A DNA stretch of 29,113 bases from Fragilaria crotonensis (taxonomy: Eukaryota > Bacillariophyta > Fragilariophyceae > Fragilariales > Fragilariaceae): NCBI GenBank assembly GCA_022925895.1, contig JAKSYS010000737.1, positions 1 through 29,113 on the forward strand. The letters are read 5' to 3'. Both the position numbers and the translations under genes were made by a program. This document shows, one piece after another, positions 1 to 11,181 of this stretch. Each line of letters opens with the position of its first letter. Within the stretch, counting starts at the first letter, position 1. The notes beneath the pieces were generated by a model, which worked only from the letters and a program-made list of their open reading frames with translations, was not told where the DNA came from and ran no database searches.

Positions 1-376
1 CACATCAAAAAGCAAGACCTGAATTCGTGTCACATATCCCTATTTTTGTTTGGATTTATACGAATTAAATTATGCATAGATCCGTACAAAATAATGCCAC
101 ATTATTGTTCACGTACTAGTTTTTTTCGTATTCCCTTTTGTATGCACATGTTCCGAAGTTCAGAATTCGAATCCAACAAAATACTCTTTGATACACCTGA
201 GTTCTAATTGATAGATTCCGGTAAAATTTAGAATACGGAATCCTGGGTTTCTTCTCACGAAACAACGTAATCTAATCAGGCGTATTCCTGATCTTTCGTC
301 TCTAGTTAATCCTTAATTTTGCATTTCATATTGCTTTACTTAGCACCGCCTGATTATGTTGTATTGTACTGTCCAT
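1..376. other. no gene recognised
   Basis: AT-rich intergenic sequence at the window edge. I see no open frame of useful length, no tRNA-like fold and no clear repeat. It lies downstream of the minus-strand gene that ends at 377. Confidence 0.5.
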
Positions 377-1842
377 TTATGAGTTGTGTGTGGTAAATAT
401 CTGCATCTTAATCAATATTAAACTAATCACATTATAAAGGCACAATGCCGTCTGGATTTTCATTTGTGCACAGCACGGTGTCAATACATCCCATATCATC
501 TCGTGGCATCGCTTTGCGCTTACGGTTGTTTGCACGTCGTGATTTGGTTTCACAACACGTTGGCGCTCAAAACACATTCAGCAATTGATTATTAAACATC
601 ACTCCATGCGAAATCCTGTCTTCTTTCACTGAATCGAGAGATCATTAAACTTATTCATGCCATCTTCAGTCCATCCAATTCCAGCTACACCATTAGTATC
701 GTTGCGTTGTTTTCGTGACAATGTATATTTTGGTGCCTAACATTACAACAAGTGTTAGTTTTGTTGCATGCTTGCGTTACTGTCACGCAACAAACCAAAA
801 CTTACCACGATAGCGGGGACCGGAACAGCAACAGCATTAACATGTGCTTGAATCTGTAACAATGTATCGGCCATATTTTTAGCAATGTGTCAGCACGGCA
901 ATCAAACAAATTCAAAACATTGCACTGTATCGTCATACCTTTGATTGTTCCAATGCCAATTCAGACATCCATGTCGCTGTGTAGTTAAGTAAAACAAGAA
1001 GCATGAAAGCTTCGTCGCTTAGCGAAAACACATACTCATTGAAAACCCCAGAATCTGAACGACAATAACTCATCATGTTAGCCTTGTCATTCCAATTACT
1101 GTGTCCAACAATGCAAGGCGCATAGATATCAATTAAATGCACATAATGAACCAAATTGTCTCGCATTGCTAACATGTAGTCCATATCGGCATTCTGACCA
1201 TTGTTAACTTTGAAGTGCGGAATCTTACCACACATGCCATCTGATTTGTGACAATAAAACAAACGTTAGTCATTTGCTTGCACTCGAGCAATTAATAATA
1301 TTTCACTTACCTCTGAATCTTAAGCGCATGTTTTTGATGACATTGTTGCGACGATCTGTGTGAGAACAAACAACAAGTTTACGCATGTCTGCCCACCAGT
1401 ATTCATCGACGTCTTCTTTCGCCACATTGCAATTAGCAACAATCATCGAACAAACCGTGCCACGTCGTAAATCATATAAACCATGCAAGTCTTTTTTGAA
1501 AAACTTGAGACGACTGAACAACTTTGTTTTAACACACTCTTTCACCATCATGCGTTGCGATGCAATTGTGTTTTGAAGCTGCATGTTAAGCGGTACAAGA
1601 TGTGGAGGAACAATTGCAATATTTTCAGGCATTGACGCACGCTCTAATACTCTGCCTTCTAGCATTGCTGGCATGGGAGAATAACCACTCATGATTGGCG
1701 TTACTTGCTGCTGTGGTTGATGATATACGTTTTGATCACTTTGCACGGCATCGGCAACTGCGCAATGTTTTCGTCCCGACATACAACATGTTTTTTGTAA
1801 GTATCGAAGGAAGTTCATCATCCAAAACGGATGATGGGTCAA
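377..1842 (-). pseudogene. spliced gene of unknown function, frame-broken in last exon
   Basis: Four exons can be read on the minus strand: 1842-1311, 1240-939, 853-806 and 736-377. The three introns are 70, 85 and 69 nt. Donors are GTAAGT, GTATGA and GTAAGT; acceptors are CAG, CAG and TAG; CTAAC branch-like motifs occur in introns 1 and 3. Phases join cleanly (the first junction completes an Asp codon). The product has a glutamine/proline-rich N-terminus, a region containing DEYWWADMRKLVVCSHTDRR, and a C-terminal module containing GWTEDGMNKFNDL followed by VKEDRISHGVMFNN. The last exon needs two opposite 1-nt shifts, near 650 and near 570 (a T4 run), to stay open, so the copy is either decayed or carries indel errors. 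I do not recognise a named family. The C-terminal pattern reminds me of hypothetical proteins common in diatoms, perhaps mobile-element-linked. The start Met is uncertain: 1842 is the first in the open frame, and a later Met at about residue 21 (MSGRKHC) is a fair alternative. Confidence 0.55.
1241..1310 (-). other. intron 1 of the unknown spliced gene
   Basis: On the minus strand it begins GTAAGTG and ends CAAATCAG, with TGACTAAC about 30 nt before the acceptor as a branch-point candidate. Removing it joins two long open frames in phase through a Gly/Asp junction codon. At 70 nt it is a normal size for a diatom intron. Confidence 0.65.
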
Positions 1843-3546
1843 GTTGACCGCGATGATGCATTCCGTTCATCTGAAACAAATCAGTCAAATGTTTGTATTT
1901 TGAACTTTGTGTTTTATGAACTCATTTTTGTTCAGCGTGCTATACGTCTTCGTCATTCCACGATTAATGCAAACTTATTCAAACGTTGATCATTGAGCTT
2001 CATGAAGAAAAATAATGGGTGCCAACATGTGGTTCGTTGCATGTATAAATGTAACACGAAACACTTGTTAAATTTAAAACAAAAAATACTACTTACTACG
2101 ATTCATTTGAAAATCAAACCTGCCGCGCATACTTTATTTTTAAACATTGTTTCCCGCATTAAAAATGTCAGTAATAAATTAATAGCATTGTTAACTGGTA
2201 CCCTGCTATTACAAAACTAAAAATTTGATAAACGTACTGCCGCTGTATCTAACGTAAAGGATACGCGACCCACCCGATTCAACGCTACTTCCGTGATGGT
2301 AATCCAGTAGTTTGCATCAAACGTTTGCACTTCTTTTTCGAGTTCTTACGTACTATACTTCAGCAGGTACTTGGACCGGACTGGAATACGACTGTATTGT
2401 TCTTACGCCTTACTTTGATTGCTTTCGTTTTCGCTAATGCGTGATCAAGACGTGTTTATTGTTAACCAATTTAGTGTGACTCATGTGGGCCTCTGCAGAT
2501 GCGTCATCACTTCATCACGATGGTATGTAAAAATTGCTGTACCCGTCGTTCCATATGTTGACGGTTGTTGTATATAATTATGAGCTTTTGTGTGATTGCT
2601 CGTTGTTCTATTGCTTTTTTTGCGCGTAGAAAATGGCCTTAAACATCCTCATTCCGCATTTGCCATCGTTGTTGCCACTGCGTTTATATCACTGTATCTA
2701 CCTTTTTTTCTGCAATTGTGTTCCGGTGCATCGATATTTGGTGTGCTTACGATGTCGATGGTAATACTCGTCTTGTAGGCGTGCCTTTGAATATACGTTG
2801 CCATCCAATTTGATTCTGCTGCTTGTTGCCGGCATCGACCCATGCGGACCTTGCTAGTTAATGCACCACAAAACCTGCGTTTGTGTGAAGGTGGCATCAA
2901 CCTTCTCGGGACTTAATCCGTTAAATCAATGTTAAAAGACGTTAAACGACCGTTATGCGTCGAACTCATTTTTGTACACAACTCCATCCAGTGTCAGATC
3001 CTCAAGTGAACTGACACTCTTCCATTCACTCTTTTCTCAATTCTTCACCAAATTCGTTTCTGTAAGTAACATCCCATCCTCTTATGTCATGAGATGAATC
3101 TGTGAGAGTTTTGGCTTTGAAGATAACAAGGTTGTTGTTCTTTTGAATGGATGAGATCAGGAATTTTGGTGTGTTGTTGCAGGGTAACCCGGATGTACAA
3201 AAACTCTACATCCACGTATTTTCTACGGCATCGTTGTACCAGGACTGTTGTTTTTGTACAGTGAATGCTTACTGGTAGTACGCGCCAAACTCACGTGGCT
3301 TCTACTGCATGGTGGTAGGAGCACTGTGTATGCGCTTTTTCCTTCGACAGTAGGTACTCTTTTTCACCGTACTTGCTCCACTGATCAAGATCTTGCTGTT
3401 TTGCCACCAAAACCGAACTGCTTTGCTGCATCACAATCGAAATAAGTAATTTACTCACTCCAATTTTGATCTGTTTTGTCAGTTTTACATTCATCAACTT
3501 CACCAGGCAAGCATTGTCATCGCAATTGATTGATAATATTGTTCAG
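1843..3546. other. no gene recognised
   Basis: About 1.7 kb with only short, compositionally unremarkable frames on both strands. None shows a known motif. The part from about 3240 to 3450 weakly resembles the direct repeat that follows (shared words such as cttactggta and gatcttgct), so it may be a third, much older copy. Otherwise nothing is supported here. Confidence 0.45.
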
Positions 3547-3708
3547 TTGCTGCATCAGCTCAAGTTTTGTGTGTGGACATCAGTCACCTGCGAGGATCTT
3601 GCTCAAAGAGTAGGTGCCTACATCGCCTGCCTACTGGTAAAGCCCACATTACTTGGTTGGTGCAGTAGTCCTTTGTTCAGCAAAGGACCGTTCAAGAAAT
3701 TGGACGTC
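3547..3708 (+). repeat. direct repeat, copy 1
   Basis: About 160 bp that recur about 256 bp downstream. Shared blocks include cagtcacctgcgaggatctt, then taaagcccacattacttggt and tttgttcagcaaaggaccgt, with a handful of substitutions and small indels between copies. The unit ends just before a plus-strand Met-led reading frame begins at 4013. No coding function is evident in the unit itself. Confidence 0.85.
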
Positions 3709-3802
3709 TGATACATTGTTGTTGATTGATTTGAGCGAAGTGTTGTTTGGCACAATTGTTGCAAGGACGCAATTATTGTTCCTGTTTCCTTGCTTCTCTC
3801 TG

Positions 3803-3960
3803 TTGCTGCACCAGCCCGAGTTTTGTGTGGATATCAGTCACCTGCGAGGATCTTGCTCGAAAGAGTAGTGTTTACACGCCGTGCCTTACTGGTAAAGCCC
3901 ACATTACTTGGTTGGTGCAGTCCTTTGTTCAGCAAAGGACCGTTCAAGCCATTGGGCGTC
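3803..3960 (+). repeat. direct repeat, copy 2
   Basis: Second copy of the unit described at 3547-3708, with the same order of shared blocks and a 3-bp deletion relative to copy 1 in ttggtgcagtag. The repeat period is about 256 bp including a non-matching spacer. The origin could be tandem duplication of a 5' flanking or untranslated region of the frame starting at 4013, or a piece of a mobile element. Confidence 0.85.
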
Positions 3961-4012
3961 ATTGAAGTTTGTAACGCCTCTGATTGAGATCATACAATTG
4001 TAAATTTTTATC

Positions 4013-4669
4013 ATGAGTGGAAAAGATTTGACGAGTGAAATGCTCCGTGAATCAAAAGTAGCTGATTCCGCGGCAGCATCAGAAACAGTCACCAATGCTG
4101 AGACAACAGTCATGATTGGTACGATGGAAAAACCGCAGTTTGAATTCATCGTCATCAGAGGCAAATGTCAGAGCTGAGACAAGCCAAATTCTTCCTGGTG
4201 AATGGATAGCGGTGATGCAGATTTGGCAGCTTCCGCGATTGGCCTTGTCGAATCTTGCAAGTGCCAATCCCATGCAAGGACTTGAGGTTATGGCCAAGGC
4301 AGCTGGTAAGGCAGTAATTCACAAAGCTTCAACTCTCTGGAGGTTATCACCAAACTTATTGAAGGAGACGCTGATGTTGTGGTTCCTGTTCCAGGCACCC
4401 CACAAAAAGTTTCAACATTAGCTTCGGTGCATACGTTTGACGGAATTAATGAGTTGGCTGACAACTTAATCATGGACAGAAGCGCGTATAATTACTGCGA
4501 TATCCGCAGTTGGAGGTTGGCTTTGTGGAACAGAACTTACCTCCATTCCGTGAATTGGTTCAAAGACTTTCGGTTTGCGGAGGCTATATTCAAGCCTGAG
4601 ACATTGGCAATAAAATGTGGCATTTTCGCCATGTTCTCTTGGGAAGCAGTGGAAAACATTGTTGAATAG
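4013..4669 (+). pseudogene. broken plus-strand reading frame, unknown
   Basis: A Met-led frame (MSGKDLTSEMLRESKVADSA...) runs from 4013 for about 54 residues and then stops. Readable sequence continues in a second frame and again in a third, from about 4300 to the stop after 4666. The last part looks protein-like (it contains EVITKLIEGDADVVVPVPGT, later FKPETLAIKCGIF). No known domain is recognised. At least two frame changes are needed, so this is either a decayed gene or one with introns I could not place. It is unlikely to belong to the minus-strand transposase to its right, because it reads on the opposite strand. Coding status itself is uncertain. Confidence 0.3.
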
Positions 4670-4847
4670 CTCCAGAACTCTTAACTTGCGCCGACAATTT
4701 TACAACGAGATTTTCCATCCTTCCGTCAATGGAAGAACAAATTGATCGGGCCCATGAAACAAGATATCACAATCATGATTCAGCTTCGGTTGGCAAAAGG
4801 GTGTTCTTCCAAATCCCTGATTATATGTCACGTCCCTGATCACAGTG

Positions 4848-6559
4848 TCAGCTGTTACTTTTCAATTGCATCGCGATCCAAACGATCATGGAGCAATGTC
4901 GGTATTTGTGTCTTTCTTGGGAGTGACGCACCATTTGACAGCACATCCACCCTCGGTGAGTATTGTGAAACCGAATTGCAAGGGCGTCCAACGCCGCCAA
5001 CTGGCTGGGAGGGACATTTTCAAGAATCAAGAACGTGACCATTTCGATCATGCCTTTACGAAATGCATGCATGGTTTCAACCGGTGTTGCACCATATATT
5101 CCACGAATTGGGTCAGCCATTGGAATGCTATCAAAGACATTATTCAAACGATGTTGTGACCATCGTTTTCGAGTTGCCACGTTGGGATCACGCGCAATGG
5201 CTGAAATGGCTTGGGCTGAAAGCATAGAACATTGGACCTCAGCAGGATTATCCAAATTTTCATGATCAACATCACACGCACGACTATGTCGTTGAATGCC
5301 TGCTCCGTGTGACCCAAATCGACCACACAACATGTCACCTTCTTGCATGTCTTGAATGACATAAAGAATACAAGTGATGACATCCACTTGCATGATTCCC
5401 TGTGGACCAATTGGCAATGATACATTCATTAAATAGGGACCGGCCGAAGTAAATGAACTCAACACTGCATCCAACTGGGCATGATAGTTTCGCACATTGT
5501 CGCCTTGTTTCATGTTGGTTTGATTTTGTGCGGATGATAATTTTGCTTTTGGAAGGAAGCCATGATATCCCCAGGCCTGGAGCTTACGACAAAACTCCTC
5601 TTTAAAATAGCCGCGCGAACATGTATGGTTTCAGTGAAAATCGGGCATTACCTGTCACATGTGCGGTCAATCCATTGAATAATGGGAACAAATAATTGTC
5701 GTGCCGGATTCGTTATCATTCGTTGATATGCATCGCGATAAACACTCCCAGAAATCGCATCTCCAAGTCTTCCATCAGGGCTCTGATATGGTTTCAAGGG
5801 ATTGTTCAAATCAATCAATAGATTTTCAGAAGTCATGATGGACGGGTTTTGCAACAAGTTGAGTAATTGCGGTGCAAATTCATAAGCGATGACATCGCAC
5901 GGTGGTCCGTGCGGCACCTCCACAGTGACAACCGCAGGTAACAGCCTCTTTGCGTTTGTCACAGATTGAAACAGAACATCCACATTTTTTAATCGCGATT
6001 GCCCACCGACGGGATAAAATGAGTACCCATCTGCTTGGGCATGTCTGGCCCATTTTAGGACCGATTCAAACGCATAATCAGGCGCATTCATGTCATCCAA
6101 TATCTTTAACAATGAAATGGTCCATTTTTGATCCGTAGAAAACATAAATTGTGATGCGGCAACTGTATCATGACGTGTCGGACATTCAGGTATATCATTG
6201 GGTTCGTCCACAAGAATTTGAATGTCATTTATATCATCAAACGGTGATTCCGTCATATGAATGACGGATGGCAACAATGCTGGCAGTGCGTGCAACGACG
6301 ATGGAGCTGAACGATTGTACAAGTCATTTACCACTTCGCAACGCAAATGCTTGGGACGTTTGGTACTTGTAAAGACGCTTTCATCAAAGGTTGCGTCAAC
6401 GCGACATTGCGCAACTGGTGTTGTGGTTGTTGAATGGCCGCGACGGAGAAAAGCTAAACATGTCGGTGACCGCTGAAAATGGATTGTGAATGCCTTTTCT
6501 GTTGTGAACAGTTTGTGACGGCTCATGCAATGCGGGTTGTAACATACAAATCCTGACAT
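4848..6559 (-). pseudogene. Plavaka/CACTA-superclade-like transposase pseudogene
   Basis: The N-terminal frame (6559 to about 5660, about 300 aa) opens with a C2HC zinc-finger-like stretch: CYNPHC near residue 6, then FTIHFQRSPTC near residue 23. This resembles the N-terminal finger of Plavaka-type transposases. It ends with PIIQWIDRT. Two frame changes follow, near 5658-5664 and at the A4 run 5604-5607; the short middle piece reads TGNARFSLKPYMFARLF. The third frame runs from about 5606 to 4848 and contains YVIQDMQEGDMLCGRFGSHG, an R..C pair, a QHRLNNVF segment and RGIYGATPVETMHAFRKG. These features are family-like from memory of diatom and fungal transposases, not a database match. The C-terminus after 4848 is not recognisable, so the gene is truncated as well as frame-broken. 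It lies on the same strand as the gene at 377-1842 and could belong to one composite element. Confidence 0.6.
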
Positions 6560-7055
6560 GTTTTGAGAGTGATTGAATTGTTTATGTTGTGAGGGATAAT
6601 AAACGTGGTGTTTGCGTCACTGCGTGTTTGCAAGTGGTGTGTCATCAAACGGCTGCTTTCACAACACTGGCTAACAATATCAACAAAATTCATGGACAAC
6701 CAATGAAAACTGGTCATGCATACTGACAAACAGGGATGACGTGTTTGAGCGCACACATAAGGAAGAAACACAAATCTCATTTATCCGTATTGACTTCAGA
6801 AATACCAACTCAAATGTCAATCCGAATCCTTAGACGTGATTTGGTACTCATTAGTACATAGGTTGAGAAGCACATAGAACGACTAATTTGAATTAATAGA
6901 CAAACACGTATATTAACGTGTACGGATGTATGAGCTTGTGGAAAAATATGGAAACAAAATTGTGGTTATGTACTAAAATCGGCTAAATATCTACCTTTTT
7001 AAGTTTGTACGAACTTGAGCATTCGTAAGTACTGCATTATTTCGATTTTTGGCCC
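6560..7055. other. no gene recognised
   Basis: AT-rich spacer upstream of the transposase pseudogene, where its promoter would have been. It contains a short inverted repeat, cacgt-atatta-acgtg, near 6906. Nothing else stands out. Confidence 0.45.
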
Positions 7056-7849
7056 TTAGATGAACAGTGAAGGCCGAGAAATAAATTTCTGTCTCATCGT
7101 CGCTGCAGCCTCTACTGTTGAAGTTTTCATCAGCATGACTAACTTGTCACTCTCCTCATTGTCAATTGCAAAACCTAAGTCATTTGCCATCTCTGCAATG
7201 AAATTTGAATCCAACGACGATTCATTGTCTGAGAGCCGTTCGCTAGTACTGTTGTCACTCCCGTCAGAATCACTTATGCTCCTCTGACTTTCGGATTCCT
7301 CAGAATCATCGCAAGAATCGTTTTCAGAAGCTTGTTCTTTGTTCATCACGTGATCATTCTCTTGCAATTCGCACAAGCCAGTGAAACCATTCTTGACAGC
7401 TGTCATTTCTCATCTCGACTTGGCTTCTGCTAACTTTCCTCATGTCTTCATCGATGGATTTCATGTCCGATTCAACTCGGCAGATCTGCAGCATTAGCTA
7501 CCTTGTCGGAATTTCTTTCAAAGCTTGTCATCACATGTGATGAGTTGCTCACAAATGCATCGTTGATATCAGTTGCAAACCGTGTTGTCATTGCCAACAG
7601 GAGCTCTTGGACGTTTGTTGAGAAAGAAGTCGCTGCCTTTTCTATCGAGTCAGAGCCTGGTCGGCATTTCTGTTTGGCATATTTTGCGAGCAAACTTTTT
7701 GAATCTTGCTCGTCATCGTGAAGGTCCGAACCTCTGATGACGAATCGTTGTTTCCAGGAGGACTCACATTTTGTGTTCCCTTCGACAATTCCCCCATGTT
7801 TCCTCTTATACGTCTGTTGGTCGACGTATGGCGCGGAGTCGTTCGAGGA
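7056..7849 (-). pseudogene. acidic/coiled-coil-like protein remnant
   Basis: An open minus-strand frame from 7849 to 7472 reads as a hydrophilic, helical protein with DDEQDSKSLLAKYAKQK and then repeated Ser/Thr/Asn-rich helices. After a frame change near 7490 it continues as MKSIDEDMRKVSRSQVE. Another frame (7406-7056) carries a very acidic serine-rich stretch (SCDDSEESESQRSISDSDGS). Such composition is seen in Gag-like or accessory proteins of mobile elements, but I recognise no domain. A tRNA-primer-binding-like site 175 bp upstream on the same strand (8025-8035) makes a decayed LTR element a possible source. That assignment is inference. Confidence 0.3.
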
Positions 7850-8024
7850 CTACACCATGTGACAGTTCATGTCCTCCGAAGTCAGATACTACAAGGATTT
7901 AAGAGAGACCATTGTCCAAAAGTATGGTGACTCCTTGTGCCAGGATTTGTTTATCCACTGTTGTAAGCTGTTCTCCACATCTTGCCTATAATGGGGCTCT
8001 GGTCCCCTTGAGAGATCACATCAT

Positions 8025-8035
8025 CTCTGATACCA
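8025..8035 (-). other. possible retrotransposon primer binding site
   Basis: The minus strand reads TGGTATCAGAG, identical over 11 nt to the initiator-Met tRNA primer site typical of many plant copia elements. A Gag-like coding remnant lies downstream on the same strand, as expected for a 5' LTR boundary. The adjoining sequence on the other side does not show a clean LTR end (nearest CA is 6 nt away). An 11-mer match by chance in this window is not very improbable. Confidence 0.3.
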
Positions 8036-11000
8036 GTTTATTGAATTGATAGTAATGCCCCTGGCAAATCTGGAGCTTCTGTAACTTGGCTGGTCGCTTG
8101 CTTGTGATGTCCTGAAGCAGATGAACAAGCAAGACAACACTCTTAGAATATATGATGCGTCGTCACCTTGCCTTGATTCTTTCTGTGTTCCTCCTCCCCT
8201 TTAGAACCTGACTGATGTGGTTTACCAGATACAAACAAGTGGCTAGCTTAAATGCTTATCACTGCATGAAAATACACAGTGAGTAGATCACATCTTACTA
8301 CTAGAGGAGCTTAGGGCTTGCAGTCAAGGTTGCTGTATTTGAGCATGCTGATATCAGCCAGTTTGTGGCAGCAGCAGGCACCCGACTCGCAATCAAAACT
8401 TGACGTGCACTGAATTCTATTGAAGTGCTGGTCTGAGTGTCCAAGCACACTTTCAAAGCTTATATGGCTGTCTAAGAAGAATGTGCATCTCTAGCTCACT
8501 TCAATGCTGGAGGATACCAATGAAATGTATTGTAACAATGGCCCACTCAAGTTGTTGGAGTGGCTTTGAAGGAATGGCTGACTCCCACCAATTAATCAAG
8601 GTCCAAAACCATGGGGACTGCCTTGTATCGAAATCACCTGCAACACAAACTTGTCAGTTCTTATTCTATATTTTGGTTAAGGCATGTTGAATGGCATCAT
8701 CTCTTATGGAAATAGAGGTGAATCATCTAGTTGTCAAACACTGACGATCCTTTGCAAAATATGCTTTTTTTATGCAGGCGTCAAGGGGCAAATGTGAAAA
8801 TGGATGCTTAAGGTCAAACTTATGACTGACTTGCTGACACCTTGCATGCAACTGCGTGATCTTCTTCCAAGTAGTGAGCACTCACGCTTGTTGGGGATGC
8901 AGGAATGAGAACAAGAGGACCACGATCGTCCAGCCATCGATGAAGTACTATACGTACGAATACCGGAGAACGGTATGCAATTCTCTTGGCAATGGCGTTC
9001 TTTGTCGGTGTTATGCGGCGCGTAGTTTGTGGTGTTCGTTGGACAGTGTCATGGCAATGCTTTTGATATGATAGACCTTGCACCTCTATACCCTTACAAT
9101 CAATGACAGGCTGCTAGAGTGCAATTGAGGTAATTAAGATTCAAAGCAGAAGTTGTGAGGAGCACTGCTCCAATTAAACTATCCAGTATTGGGTACTACC
9201 AGCCATGTATACTCCAGCCAGAGTATGCATGGATAGAAAGTATGTAGTATCCATACACGTAGCTTGTATCACAGTACATTGCTTCAAATGTTTATTGTGG
9301 TATGAAGACGCCGTGACAAATAGCACAGTACTCAAATTACAGCCATCCATAGGAGAAAGATGCACCAACACACTCCCCCATTGTATGCAGTGGCTGGTAG
9401 TGCAAAACAATGAGCAAACCCGAGTGCATCCACACCATATCAGCCGCAAACTAAACATCAAGCGGGATCGAGCCTAAGAAATCACTCAGAGTTACACTGT
9501 GTCGGCATTCGGCTTGATCGGCCTTCGCAATGTCCGTCGCGGGGGCTGCACTCATCTTTCATCAGATGTAAGGACCTCCCTTCTCGGTGTTGTTGATCGC
9601 GTCGCAGAAATGACACAGGGCTTGATGTTTGCAAAGGCACTCATATTTTGGACTCCTGCTGTTCTCCTAGTAACAGTATTGATTTTTGAGTGATTCATCG
9701 ATTGTGCAGGCAAGATTGCAAATGAATTCCGCATCCATCCCTGCATTGAGTAAAGGACGGAAAAGCTGCTTCTTAAGTCATGCCAGCCAGAGCCAGAAGT
9801 ACGGCTTTTCTCCACCTGTTTGCACTGCGGTCGGTATCCTTTGGATTTTCAGGAACAGTATTGTTGGATAACAGTACAGTACTGTGTACACGCACGAGCA
9901 CTGAATGCACTGATAAATTGGACCTCAAATGGACCGGCTTTAAGTGTCAAGGGAGATGCATGGGAGCATGGGTGTTTTGTTGATGGAGACTGCATGCCTC
10001 TGCTTGGATGCTAGGGGAAAACGTAAATGACATTCCCAGCAACTTGCTCCTCTCCATGACAACGGCATCACTAGCCAACTGACTGTGGACGACAAGCATT
10101 GCCCCCTCTAACACCATGATGTCTGGCTGGACCCTTAATAGGACAGTGCGTGACCTTGTGAATCAGTGGAGAGTCATAGGTGAAATTTGATTCTGAACAT
10201 ACTATTGGAAACAAGACGGCTCTGTAGTTGAGTTCTGGCATAGACATCATGGTTTAGATTGGACTCATTTGAAGCTGGCAGAGTGGGAATGAGTGATGTA
10301 TTATCTTTTGTTCCAACCCATAAGTTTGAAATCAGTTTGAAATGTGATAGAATAGACAGATTGCATCTAAGAATACATATAGGATGAAAGGAATGTAGAT
10401 ATTGTAGTGACATGCATGTGTAATTGCGGAACGAATCACATTTTGAAGATACACACACCCCCACAAGATTCTGGAAAGTTTCTTTGTCTAAGTCTTGACA
10501 TTGCCTTTCATCAAGAATATCTGTCTTGTTACGAATGAGGCGACATCAAACAAACATAATCAGGACCCTGATTCAAGCATGAAGATTTGTTTGAGCATGT
10601 TGCCTGCCTCTGCATCAGCAATTGCGGCATGATTGAATTTACATACTAGATCCTTTCATGTTGACGGAGAAAGTGTGCAATCGTCGACCCTCTCACTGCT
10701 GGAATTTACAGCATGGAAAGGTCGCGGCCATTGCCTGTGGGGGGCATACAATGCTCTCAAACCCAATACTGTACATGTCTCCGACAGTTCTTTACAGCAT
10801 GTGAGCAGGGGTCGATGAAGTTTTAACTATAGTGGCTTCTGCATTTGTAACTAAATGCTACAGGACCCGTGTGGTTGGTTACTGGCACTGCAAACTGCAA
10901 TTCTCAGTAACAAGTCACCGGGAAGTAGTATTTTATTATTATTACTATAGAATTTTGTAGGTAACTTCAATCATAATGCAGATGGTACAGGTGGTGCCGT

Positions 11001-11181
11001 AGCATAGTCCACAATACAGTACCACTCCAGCCAGTACCTGCTTGCATTACCAGCGTTCGAGCAACCGAAACACTTCATGTGCAGCCCACAGCTCACAACA
11101 ACTACAACCTACTTGTTGCTAAATAGTAATGGTGAGTTGAGAATTTTTACTTCTGATAGGGATTCTATTGTTCATAACTTG
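8036..11181. other. long region without recognisable genes
   Basis: More than 3 kb with only short conflicting frames on both strands, none with a known motif. Base composition and scattered GTAC words (for example acagtacagtactgtgtac near 9872) resemble the other decayed intergenic parts of the window. I see a strong short hairpin at 9203-9232. There is no tRNA, snRNA or other RNA gene that I can identify. Confidence 0.45.
9203..9232. repeat. 12-bp inverted repeat / hairpin
   Basis: Arms ccatgtatactc and gagtatgcatgg pair over 12 positions with one mismatch around the 6-nt loop cagcca. It lies in otherwise featureless sequence. It could be a folded MITE-type remnant or chance. Confidence 0.6.

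Noticed and set aside
60-6940. Terminal inverted repeats bounding 0.1-6.9 kb (atccgtac / gtacggat)
   Set aside because: Only 8-9 bases match and the flanks do not continue the similarity, so it is not evidence for element ends.
9174-9477. Overlapping open frames of 90-95 codons on both strands
   Set aside because: Both strands are open over the same DNA and neither protein has a motif; they also include a hairpin.
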